NCBI GenBank assembly: GCA_942159475.1
Contig: OW804097.1
Location: 35,104,298 to 35,168,297, forward strand
DNA from: Sthenelais limicola
Lineage: Eukaryota; Annelida; Polychaeta; Phyllodocida; Sigalionidae
Direction of reading: 5' to 3'
Length of the DNA stretch: 64,000 nt
Shown here piece by piece: positions 55,242 to 64,000 of the stretch (its first letter is position 1; every line of letters begins with the position of its first letter). A program made the translations under genes and the position numbers. Under the pieces are notes generated by a model. That model saw only the letters and a program-made list of their open reading frames with translations, was not told the DNA's origin and searched no databases.

Positions 55242-55314
55242 GGTTCCGTAGTGTAGTGGTTATCACGTTCGCCTAACACGCGAAAGGTCCTGGGTTCGAA
55301 ACCCGGCGGAACCT
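55242..55314 (+). tRNA. tRNA-Val-AAC: tRNA-Val (AAC)
   Basis: Consensus AAC gene. Confidence 0.93.
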
Positions 55315-56026
55315 TACCAGGCTTTTGGCTTCACTGCTAAGGCAAAGCTCTCCATTGCCCATGCCATCACTTCAGAGAGAGCAGGAGGCCTCATTTTGTG
55401 GACTAAAATATTTTCAATTTGGGCAATACATGCCTGGGTTTTCTCCCAGTTACATATCCTTCAACCATAGGCATACGGTGGACATTAAACCCTTTCCGGG
55501 AGTGGGATGCCTTGAGACTTTCAAATGGGACACTGCTGATTCTAGTGGGGAATGCCTTGAGGCATTCAGTTGGGACAGTACTGAATTATGGGAAATTGCC
55601 TAGTGGCATTCCATTGGAAATACTTTTACCAGAAACATTGAATATTACAACAATTTTTTTACAATTCTGGTGAATAATAATGACTGATGATCCAGAAATG
55701 TTAAATTACAGCAATAATTTGCATACTAGCTAATTGTACAAATAACTGTATTAATAAGATTTCCCCAAATGACAAACCTCAAGTTTGGTACCTGTCCTGA
55801 ACCCCAAAATGGAGGAAACTTGGACCCTCCGTTGGACAATATAATGTGTTCCCTGTCCCAGCCTAGTATGGGATAACTCCAGCCAGCAAGCCTTCCAGCA
55901 AGTGCAGCACCAAACTATCTCCAGCATTATTGTAAATACACAGTGAATGATACAAGGAGAAATGGAGTTATTTTTCAGTAAAGGCAGACTCACCAGTGAA
56001 CGTGCAGGTCTAGCTCAGATCCACAG

Positions 56027-56099
56027 GGTTCTGTAGTGTAGTGGTTATCACGTTCGCTTCACACGCGAAAGGTCCTGGGTTCGAAACCCGGCAGAACCT
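56027..56099 (+). tRNA. tRNA-Val-CAC: tRNA-Val (CAC)
   Basis: Consensus CAC gene. T6 terminator downstream. Confidence 0.92.
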
Positions 56100-56312
56100 T
56101 GATGCAGAGGCTTTTTTCTCACAGGATAGGAATTCACAGTTCAGGAATGGAGTTCAAAGAGTGCAGCACTTGTGCTATGGTGAATCTTGGTGACTATTTA
56201 TTCATTATATATCCTATAATTGAATCTCTCTCTTCAACCTCATCAACTAAGTGGCCTGTTTGCCCCATGCTGCGGTGGCTATAGCACACTTCCCTTTGCC
56301 CTACCTCCAGCA

Positions 56313-56385
56313 GGTTCCGTAGTGTAGTGGTTATCACGTTCGCCTAACACGCGAAAGGTCCTGGGTTCGAAACCCGGCGGAACCT
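56313..56385 (+). tRNA. tRNA-Val-AAC: tRNA-Val (AAC)
   Basis: Consensus AAC gene. Confidence 0.93.
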
Positions 56386-56407
56386 TACCAGGCTTTTGAC
56401 TTCACTG

Positions 56408-56866
56408 CTAATATTTTGAACTAGTATATTCAGGTAATTTCAATATGATTTTCAATGCCGAATTCTGAAGAGACTGTAGTTTCTGCAAGAGGTCTTGAGT
56501 AGTTGATCCATAAAAAATATCCCCATAATCTATGATTGGTAAGACCATAGTTTTATACAATAATAGAAGCATATTTTGATTACACACTCTGTATAGTTTT
56601 GACAAGGCTTTCACCCTTGTTCGAACAATACCTGATTTTTTTATCATAAACTTTGTAAAGTTGAGTTGTCTGTCTAATTCGACTCCTAAATATTTATAAG
56701 CATCAACAATTTCTAAATTCTGCATCCCAATTGAATATTCAACCACGTTTTTTTTGTCCTGTGTGGCCCTAATAGTGAGTGTTTTACACTTTTTAGTGTT
56801 TAGGGATATTTTGTTCCAGGCACACCAGCCAACAATCCTGTTCAAGTCACCTTGTAATTCATCCAT
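56408..56866 (-). pseudogene. RT fragment (152 codons, open)
   Basis: Nearly identical to the copy at 38640-39098, with one visible residue change (K to T after Q-L-N-F). Confidence 0.8.
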
Positions 56867-56967
56867 TTCGATTCATCCATTTCCCTCTTCAACCTCATCA
56901 ACTAAGTGACCTGTTTGCCCCATGCTGTGGTGGCTATAGCACACTTCCCTTTGCTCTACCTCCAGCA

Positions 56968-57040
56968 GGTTCCGTAGTGTAGTGGTTATCACGTTCGCCT
57001 AACACGCGAAAGGTCCTGGGTTCGAAACCCGGCGGAACCT
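56968..57040 (+). tRNA. tRNA-Val-AAC: tRNA-Val (AAC)
   Basis: Consensus AAC gene. Confidence 0.93.
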
Positions 57041-57752
57041 TACCAGGCTTTTGGCTTCACTGCTAAGGCAAAGCTCTCCATTGCCCATGCCATCACTTCA
57101 GAGAGAGCAGGAGGCCTCATTTTGTGGACTAAAATATTTTCAATTTGGGCAATACATGCCTGGGTTTTCTCCCAGTTACATATCCTTCAACCATAGGCAT
57201 ACGGTGGACATTAAACCCTTTCCGGGAGTGGGATGCCTTGAGACTTTCAAATGGGACACTGCTGATTCTAGTGGGGAATGCCTTGAGGCATTCAGTTGGG
57301 ACAGTACTGAATTATGGGAAATTGCCTAGTGGCATTCCATTGGAAATACTTTTACCAGAAACATTGAATATTACAACAATTTTTTTACAATTCTGGTGAA
57401 TAATAATGACTGACGATCCAGAAATGTTAAATTACAGCAATAATTTGCATACTAGCTAATTGTACAAATAACTGTATTAATAAGATTTCCCCAAATGACA
57501 AACCTCAAGTTTGGTACCTGTCCTGAACCCCAAAATGGAGGAAACTTGGACCCTCCGTTGGACAATATAATGTGTTCCCTGTCCCAGCCTAGCATGGGAT
57601 AACTCCAGCCAGCAAGCCTTCCAGCAAGTGCAGCACCAAACTATCTCCAGCATTATTGTAAATACGCAGTGAATGCTACAAGGAGAAATGGAGTTATTTT
57701 TCAGTAAAGGCAGACTCACCAGTGAACGTGCAGGTCTAGCTCAGATCCACAG

Positions 57753-57825
57753 GGTTCTGTAGTGTAGTGGTTATCAAGTTCGCTTCACACGCGAAAGGTC
57801 CTGGGTTCGAAACCCAGCAGAACCT
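57753..57825 (+). tRNA. tRNA-Val-CAC: tRNA-Val (CAC), variant
   Basis: TATCAAG replaces TATCACG, so base 25 no longer pairs with G10 in the D-stem. The T-stem 3' strand CCCAG gives a regular pair. Anticodon CAC kept. Possibly weakened. Confidence 0.8.
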
Positions 57826-58038
57826 TGATGCTGAGGTTTTTTTCTCACAGGATAGGAATTCACAGTTCAGGAATGGAGTTCAAAGAGTGCAGCACTTGTG
57901 CTATGGTGAATCTTGGTGAATATTTATTCATTATATATCCTATAATTGAATCTCTCTCTTCAACCTCATCAACTAAGTGGCCTGTTTGCCCCATGCTGTG
58001 GTGGCTATAGCACACTTCCCTTTGCCCTACCTCCAGCA

Positions 58039-58111
58039 GGTTCCGTAGTGTAGTGGGTATCACGTTCGCCTAACATGCAAAAGGTCCTGGGTTCGAAACC
58101 AAGCGGAACCT
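58039..58111 (+). pseudogene. tRNA-Val (AAC), probable pseudogene
   Basis: Changes in the D-loop (GTGGGTATC), loop position 38, the anticodon stem (GCAAA opposite TTCGC, one mismatch) and the T-stem (CCAAG) disrupt the fold. The AAC anticodon is still readable. Confidence 0.75.
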
Positions 58112-58133
58112 TACCAGGCTTTTGACTTCACTG

Positions 58134-58592
58134 CTAATATTTTGAACTAGTATATTTAGGTAATTTCAATATGATTTTCAATGCCAAATTCTGAAGAGAC
58201 TGTAGTTTCTGCAAGAGGTCTTGAGTAGTTGATCCATAAAAAATATCCCCATAATCTATGATTGGTAAGACCATAGTTTTATACAATAATAGAAGCATAT
58301 TTTGATTACACACTCTGTATAGTTTTGACAAGGCTTTCACCCTTGTTCGAACAATACCTGATTTTTTTATCATAAACTTTTTAAAGTTGAGTTGTCTGTC
58401 TAATTCGACTCCTAAATATTTATAAGCATCAACATTTTCTAAATTCTGCATCCCAATTGAATACTCAACCACGTTTTTTTGTCCTGTGTGGCCCTAATAG
58501 TGAGTGTTTTACACTTTTTAGTGTTTAGGGATATTTTGTTCCAGGCACACCAGCCAACAATCCTGTTCAAGTCACCTTGTAATTCATCCATT
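58134..58592 (-). pseudogene. RT fragment, frameshifted at a T-run
   Basis: The run after CACG has one T fewer than other copies near 58473-58480, cutting the frame to 112 codons. Confidence 0.75.
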
Positions 58593-58692
58593 TCGATTCA
58601 TCCATTTCCCTCTTCAACCTCATCAACTAAGTGGCCTGTTTGCCCCATGCTGTGGTGGCTATAGCACACTTCCCTTTGTTCTACCTCCAGCA

Positions 58693-58765
58693 GGTTCCGT
58701 AGTGTAGTGGTTATCACGTTCGCCTAACACGCGAAAGGTCCTGGGTTCGAAACCCGGCGGAACCT
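58693..58765 (+). tRNA. tRNA-Val-AAC: tRNA-Val (AAC)
   Basis: Consensus AAC gene. Confidence 0.93.
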
Positions 58766-59477
58766 TACCAGGCTTTTGGCTTCACTGCTAAGGCAAAGCT
58801 CTCCATTGCCCATGCCATCACTTCAGAGAGAGCAGGAGGCCTCATTTTGTGGACTAAAATATTTTCAATTTGGGCAATACATGCCTGGGTTTTCTCCCAG
58901 TTACATATCCTTCAACCATAGGCATACGGTGGACATTAAACCCTTTCCGGGAGTGGGATGCCTTGAGACTTTCAAATGGGACACTGCTGATTCTAGTGGG
59001 GAATGCCTTGAGGCATTCAGTTGGGACAGTACTGAATTATGGGAAATTGCCTAGTGGCATTCCATTGGAAATACTTTTACCAGAAACATTGAATATTACA
59101 ACAATTTTTTTACAATTCTGGTGAATAATAATGACTGACGATCCAGAAATGTTAAATTACAGCAATAATTTGCATACTAGCTAATTGTACAAATAACTGT
59201 ATTAATAAGATTTCCCCAAATGACAAACCTCAAGTTTGGTACCTGTCCTGAACCCCAAAATGGAGGAAACTTGGACCCTCCGTTGGACAATATAATGTGT
59301 TCCCTGTCCCAGCCTAGCATGGGATAACTCCAGCCAGCAAGCCTTCCAGCAAGTGCAGCACCAAACTATCTCCAGCATTATTGTAAATACGCAGTGAATG
59401 CTACAAGGAGAAATGGAGTTATTTTTCAGTAAAGGCAGACTCACCAGTGAACGTGCAGGTCTAGCTCAGATCCACAG

Positions 59478-59550
59478 GGTTCTGTAGTGTAGTGGTTATC
59501 AAGTTCGCTTCACATGCGAAAGGTCCTGGGTTCGAAACCCAGCAGAACCT
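59478..59550 (+). tRNA. tRNA-Val-CAC: tRNA-Val (CAC), variant
   Basis: Same TATCAAG and CCCAG changes as the gene at 57753 plus a C-to-T at loop position 38. The shared changes show that the two units duplicated recently. Confidence 0.78.
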
Positions 59551-59762
59551 TGATGCTGAGGTTTTTTTCTCACAGGATAGGAATTCACAGTTCAGGAATG
59601 GAGTTCAAAGAGTGCAGCACTTGTGCTATGGTGAATCTTGGTGAATATTTATTCATTAATGTCCTATAATTGAATCTCTCTCTTCAACCTCAGCAACTAA
59701 GTGGTCTGTTTACCCCATGCTGTGGTGGCTATAGCAGACTTCACTTTGCCCTACCTCCAGCA

Positions 59763-59835
59763 GGTTCCGTAGTGTAGTGGTTATCACGTTCGCCTAACAC
59801 GCGAAAGGTCCTGGGTTCGAAACCCGGCGGAACCT
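59763..59835 (+). tRNA. tRNA-Val-AAC: tRNA-Val (AAC)
   Basis: Consensus AAC gene; the last of the array. In this unit it directly follows the CAC gene with no RT fragment. Confidence 0.93.
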
Positions 59836-59911
59836 TACCAGGCTTTTGGCTTCACTGCTAAGGCAAAGCTCTCCATTGCCCATGCCATCACTTCAGAGAG
59901 AGCAGGAGGCC

Positions 59912-60344
59912 CCATTTTGAAAGCTATGACATTCTTTTACATACCTTCGTGTATGGGCACTCTATATTCTATGCTTCAAACACTAAAGTCAACAAACAAA
60001 AACGCTCATGAATTCTATGCAAGAATATTTGTTTATTCAGACATAACAGGCATAGTCTGATTCAAGGACGCTTTGTTGTTGAAAATAAATTACACATATT
60101 ATTTGTATAAGTCAGTGCAGCGAGAAGTTTTTTTTTCATTTTCCACAAGATTCGACCTTCGTTCCTCAATATTATTGAGACATTATTATAATGTCTTTTA
60201 TTACTGAGACCAACATGGGGCAATGTGCTGCCAACTACACACCATCCCAAATAACTTGAGTCAACATATAAGAAGATAGGATAATCAATACGTCAATGGT
60301 TTGCGACAATTATATACTATGTAAATGTGTAATTAATAAGTTAT
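59912..60344. other. Right flank of the tRNA array
   Basis: Unique AT-rich sequence; nothing recognised. Confidence 0.4.
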
Positions 60345-60658
60345 ATACCGTATTTCTACGATAGAACGCTCAGGAGTTTATTTTTTTCAGACCACTCTTA
60401 CCCCCGGCGCTTTTTCGGGGCAGGCGTTTATATAGTTTTATGTTAATGAATACCCATGCTGTAACAGTGAGATGTCCCTTTTTACTAGATTGCTCTCCTT
60501 TTATTAGGATAACGGCACAAAGAAATGTAATCTAATTGTCAGGACCCAGCGTTCATTCGGGGCCGGCCTTTTATTTAATTCATGATGTTAAATGACCCGG
60601 CGTTTTTTCGGGGCAGGCTTTTATTTTGGACCCGGCGTTCTATCGGTGAAGTACGGTA
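60345..60658. mobile_element. MITE with TACCGTA ends and CGGGGC hairpins
   Basis: The left end TACCGTATTTCTACGATAGA and right end ATCGGTGAAGTACGGTA are inverse. Internal GGCGCTTTTTCGGGGCAGGC-type words recur. Confidence 0.7.
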
Positions 60659-60767
60659 ACTGTTAATCCCCAATGAACCTTTGTAAGTAGACAGATCCTC
60701 TGCCAGACTGTTTTATCACAGGTGTTGTTCCTCTAGTGGGGACACTAATATGATAGATTCAGATAAT

Positions 60768-61190
60768 ATGTGATGCGTTCCAGTAAAATAAGTCACAAGT
60801 CGCAAAGTTGATATTTTTCAAAGTGTTTTCCCCACAAGATCTCCTTATTGAAATGTTCTGATTTTTAGACGTTTTAGCACTTATAGTCCTATGAATCCAC
60901 GTAACAAATTCCAGGACATTGTATTAAATATATCCTTGCGTTTTGAAGGCCTTCGTATATATGGAGTATATTTAGTTACTGTACTGATAATTACCCATCC
61001 AGAAACATTGCAAACTTTACTTTTCAAAAATAAAAATATCAAACTTAAAATATAAATATAGCAATACTTATAGGTGTCATAGTGTTTACTATCATTGGAA
61101 TCAGCTTGATCTCCTCTTTTCAAATAGGGTGGTATCTCAAAATCCATATTTTGCGACTTATGACTCATTTTCCTAAAACACATCACATAT
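60768..61190. mobile_element. MITE family B copy
   Basis: GTGATGCGTTCCAGTAAAAT / TTTTCCTAAAACACATCAC ends with the full interior (CCTTGCGTTTTGAAGGCCTT and ACCCATCCAGAAACATTGCA). Confidence 0.8.
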
Positions 61191-61470
61191 TAGCTAACCT
61201 AATATGAGAAATTCATCATATTTTAAATGATCTCGTTTTGTAAACAACAAAAATCAAAGAATAGTTATAGACCAGCATCAAGTCCCTCATTCTCAATGGA
61301 TCATCAGAATGGGGCAATAGTGAGTCTAATATGATAATTTCACTTTATTAGCTCAAGAAATTAAAAACAAAGACTTCCACAAGTCTAAACACGAGTAGAT
61401 AAAGGCATGAGGGAAGGCTCTTATTCTACTGCTACCACGAAATGAACGGAACAACTCGCATTGGAAACAT

Positions 61471-61707
61471 GGGTCAGATTCTCAGAAAATGCACAATCTA
61501 CATTTCTACACAACTCTCAAATTCTGCTAATTTAAGAGTAAAAAATGATAAATACTGAGTATATCTGAGTGTATTCGGTATTAAATTCATTCAATAATTC
61601 TGTCTGGTAAGGTTGATCTGTATTTTGAACCTGATTTTCGTCTGAAATTTGGGTTATTTGAGAGGATTGGTTAAGGCCGATTGTGCATTTTCTTAAAACT
61701 TGACCCA
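61471..61707. mobile_element. MITE family A copy
   Basis: GGGTCAGATTCTCAGAAAAT start; TTAAAACTTGACCC end; ACAT on both sides. Confidence 0.78.
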
Positions 61708-62018
61708 CATACACGATTCATTGGAGTATTATCTAAGATATCCTCAGTCCACAGACAAGGGTATATTCCCTGAGAGTCTAAAGGTACAAATAATTCAGTG
61801 TCAACACCATGAAGCGTACCTCAAAAGGGGCAATAAAATAACCCATCACCCCTTGATCACATAATTCAGTTGAAGCATCCCCTCACCCTCCCGTAAAGTG
61901 CGCCAGAAGGCCCCAATTGTTGGGTCATTAATCCTCACATAACATGTCATTATATTAAACAAGATTTTATTACATCATCACCAGTATCCTATAACAGGTT
62001 AATTTCAATTGAACAAAC

Positions 62019-62254
62019 GGGTCAGATTTTCAGAAAATGTACAATTGGCAGATGTACACATTTAGTAAATTCTGCTAAATTAGGCTGCAATTTGGTGAAA
62101 ATTAGGTAAATTCGAGTATATTCAGCATTGAATTGATTCTAGCTGTCTGTTTGGTTAGGTTGAACTGTATTTTGAACTTTATTTTGGTCTGAAATTTGGG
62201 TTATTTGAGAAAATTGGTGAAAGTGAATTGTACATTTTCTTAAAATCTGACCCA
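62019..62254. mobile_element. MITE family A copy
   Basis: GGGTCAGATTTTCAGAAAAT start; CTTAAAATCTGACCC end; AAAC on both sides. Confidence 0.82.
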
Positions 62255-62634
62255 AACATATAATGGTACATCACCTCTGGAATTAACATAAGATTAAGAG
62301 CCTGGCCCAGCCAAGATCCAACAAGGTATCTATTTAACAGTACGCAACAAATATTTCATTAAATTCAGGATTTCGATCCTTATGGATTCCTAGAACGTCC
62401 ATCCCGACGTCTTCAACTTTAATCCATACAAAGAGAAAAAAAACATTTGTAAGGAATCCTAGAAACTACATCATGCTAAGTTTTGAGCAGTAAACTGCAA
62501 TATAGGACTTGTAAGTTATAACGTAACCAATAGCATACAGTGCTGATAAAACTGTTAAAAAAATAAAAACTATCATATAATTGCAGCACATGGGATAAAC
62601 CATTTAGTTATTAACAAATATAGAGAAGACGAGT
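62255..62634 (-). other. 3' flank of the MFS gene
   Basis: Expected 3' UTR of the minus-strand transporter. No element recognised. Confidence 0.45.
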
Positions 62635-63323
62635 TTAATCATCCTTCTTATAAGATTTTAGTCTTGATTGAGGTAGATTGGCCATCAGCAGTAATGATCC
62701 TAATCCTGTAGATAGCATAGCTATAATCCCAGGACCCTTTTCATTGATCTCCTGGGCAACTCCTCCTACCATCGGCGAGACCATTCTTGCCATTGAGAGA
62801 ATACTGGCTCCACAGCCTAGCACTGCCCCGGCCTCTTCACTCTGTGTTCTGTCAAGTGTTAAATTAGTCGAACATACCCTAGCTATGGCAGTAGATAAAC
62901 TTAGAGGTGCAAGGCTTAGAACTAAAACAGGTAGTGACGGAGCAAAAGTCACACATCCAATGCTGAGTAATTCTAACACACTGACGTGAAGTAGTAGTTT
63001 ATGGTCATCCTTATACCAGGAAGATATCCTCCCAACAACAAATCCACACAGTGTTCCAACTATGGCTGAAAAAGAAATGATGTATCCGACTTCTTTTCCT
63101 GTTGTATTGAATTTCATATCCAGTGTCAAGGCGAAGTTACTTCTATAGACAATCACGGCAAATCCCAGAAAGAATCGGATGAGAAAAATGTCCCACAATT
63201 GAGTCCAGTCAATTGCAGAGAAGTTTTTGAGAAAGTTGAACGATGGACCATTTGAGTCAGGCCCCTTATCATTCTTTTTGTTCATTTCTTGTGATTCTGG
63301 GGGGATGAAAAACCACACCATAG
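62635..63323 (-). CDS. MFS transporter, last exon (C-terminal half)
   Basis: The acceptor TTTGTTCTTTCAG precedes 63323; the exon starts in phase 1 and runs to TAA at the left end. It encodes about 229 residues: a polar, Lys/Asp-rich loop (the central cytoplasmic loop of an MFS protein), then six hydrophobic segments. Between the second and third of them G-F-V-V-G-R-I-S-S-W-Y fits the MFS signature loop. The later stretch G-A-V-L-G-x4-I-L-S-M-A-R-M-V-S-P resembles the TetA/MFSD9/MFSD10/SLC22A18 type of drug-proton antiporter-like MFS. Substrate unknown. The N-terminal half lies to the right, outside the window. The long open frame continues 50 bases into the intron, which is not coding. Confidence 0.82.
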
Positions 63324-63679
63324 CTGAAAGAACAAAGTTACCATTAAGTATCTTTATGTTGGCGAACACGGTCAAAGACAGTCATAGAGGATGTTTCTAT
63401 TGAGAAAAAAAATAATTTTCAATGCTTATCATTATAACGGTATAATTTAAACGGTATAAAACACTCATTATGGTGTGTGGTTACATGCACTTGGCAGCAA
63501 ATCGTATACTAATAAACGAACAGATAATAATCTGATCAGTACCAATGGATATGACAATAATTACAGGGTATTCGGGTCATAACAGCAAATAACATCACTA
63601 AAACAAAATAATGGCACAGTGTCCTAACGATGGAAATGTTATCAGATATGGTGGGACGGTGGTCCACAATAGCAAACAA
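63324..63679 (-). other. Intron of the MFS gene (part)
   Basis: AT-rich; no further exon recognised before the window edge. Confidence 0.5.
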
Positions 63680-63939
63680 GGGTGAAATCGCCAGAAAATG
63701 TACAATTCATCTTCACCAATCCTCTGAAATAACCCATAATTTAAACAAAATAAATAAAATTAAAGACAAAATTCAGGTACAAAATACAGTTCAACATTAC
63801 CAAATAGACTGTTTGAATCAAGGCAATACCAAATATATACTCAGATATACCTAGTATTGACCATTTTCCAATCTAATTTATCAGAATTTATTAAATATGT
63901 TGATCTGCCAATTGTACATTTTCTGAAGATCTGACCCAC
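63680..63939. mobile_element. MITE family A copy
   Basis: GGTGAAATCGCCAGAAAATG start; CTGAAGATCTGACCC end; ACAAG on both sides. Confidence 0.78.
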
Positions 63940-64000
63940 AAGTAAGGAAAGGAAGGAGAGAATGTGATTTCACATTGTCATTGTTTTATGTCATGCGGAT

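Larger units (their letters stand above)
36277..59911 (+). repeat. Tandem tRNA-Val array, ~1.73-kb unit, about 6.4 units
   Basis: The landmark ACAAACCTCAAGTTTGGTAC recurs at about 36280, 38003, 46787, 48193, 55774, 57500 and 59223. After subtracting the LINE and foldback insertions, the spacing is about 1.70-1.73 kb except for one 1.40-kb unit (46787-48193) with an internal deletion. Unit order: spacer, tRNA-Val(CAC), spacer, tRNA-Val(AAC), minus-strand RT fragment, tRNA-Val(AAC), spacer. The stretch CCTCATCAACTAAGTGGCCT through CCAGCAG precedes each AAC gene, so the unit itself contains an older AAC-gene duplication. The array ends within the post-tRNA spacer near 59911. Confidence 0.92.

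Overview
This is an AT-rich piece of an animal nuclear genome. Evidence for that: spliceosomal introns with GT..AG ends that join coding exons in phase, a ten-cysteine Ly6/uPAR (LU) domain gene, part of an MFS transporter gene, Pol III tRNA genes with terminators, a full-length non-LTR retrotransposon and dense short inverted-repeat elements (MITEs). The mix suggests a marine invertebrate, but the sequence alone does not give the phylum. Most short open frames here are fortuitous or lie in repeats.

Layout. 1-7112: an intron-bearing plus-strand gene for a small two-pass membrane protein (coding exons 1152-1378 and 6644-7112), with nested repeats in its intron. 7113-14632: repeats, hairpin MITEs and one small polyadenylated retrocopy. 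14633-33210: a minus-strand six-exon gene, assembled here by matching splice sites and phases. It encodes a 337-residue predicted GPI-anchored Ly6/uPAR protein whose single three-finger domain is split by about 200 residues of acidic, Gln/Gly/Arg-rich, RG-repeat and Thr/Pro-rich low complexity. 33211-36276: no recognised gene. 36277-59911: a tandem array of about 1.73-kb units, each normally carrying three tRNA-Val genes (one CAC, two AAC) plus a fossil reverse-transcriptase fragment. Nineteen tRNA-Val loci are present. 59912-62634: MITEs. 62635-63323: last exon of a minus-strand MFS transporter that continues beyond the window.

Two large insertions sit in the tRNA array. The first (39688-46728) is a 7.0-kb L1/Tx1-like LINE with a 17-bp target duplication. 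Its ORF1 has the expected coiled coil and RNA-binding region, followed by a C-terminal domain recognised here as NADAR (YbiA/DUF1768-like), a fold tied to ADP-ribose and N-glycoside chemistry. This is the most unusual feature of the window. This copy has an in-frame stop near the ORF1 start and a frameshift between endonuclease and reverse transcriptase. The second (48750-54627) is a 5.9-kb foldback element that splits a tRNA-Val gene in its D-loop. Its long inverted arms are studded with AAGGTCA half-sites and enclose a 2.6-kb minisatellite.

The protein genes show no sign of working together. The common theme is mobile elements: a tRNA gene family amplified together with a retroelement fossil and then invaded twice, and genes whose introns and even splice acceptors border MITEs. 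All calls come from reading the sequence; no database search was possible.
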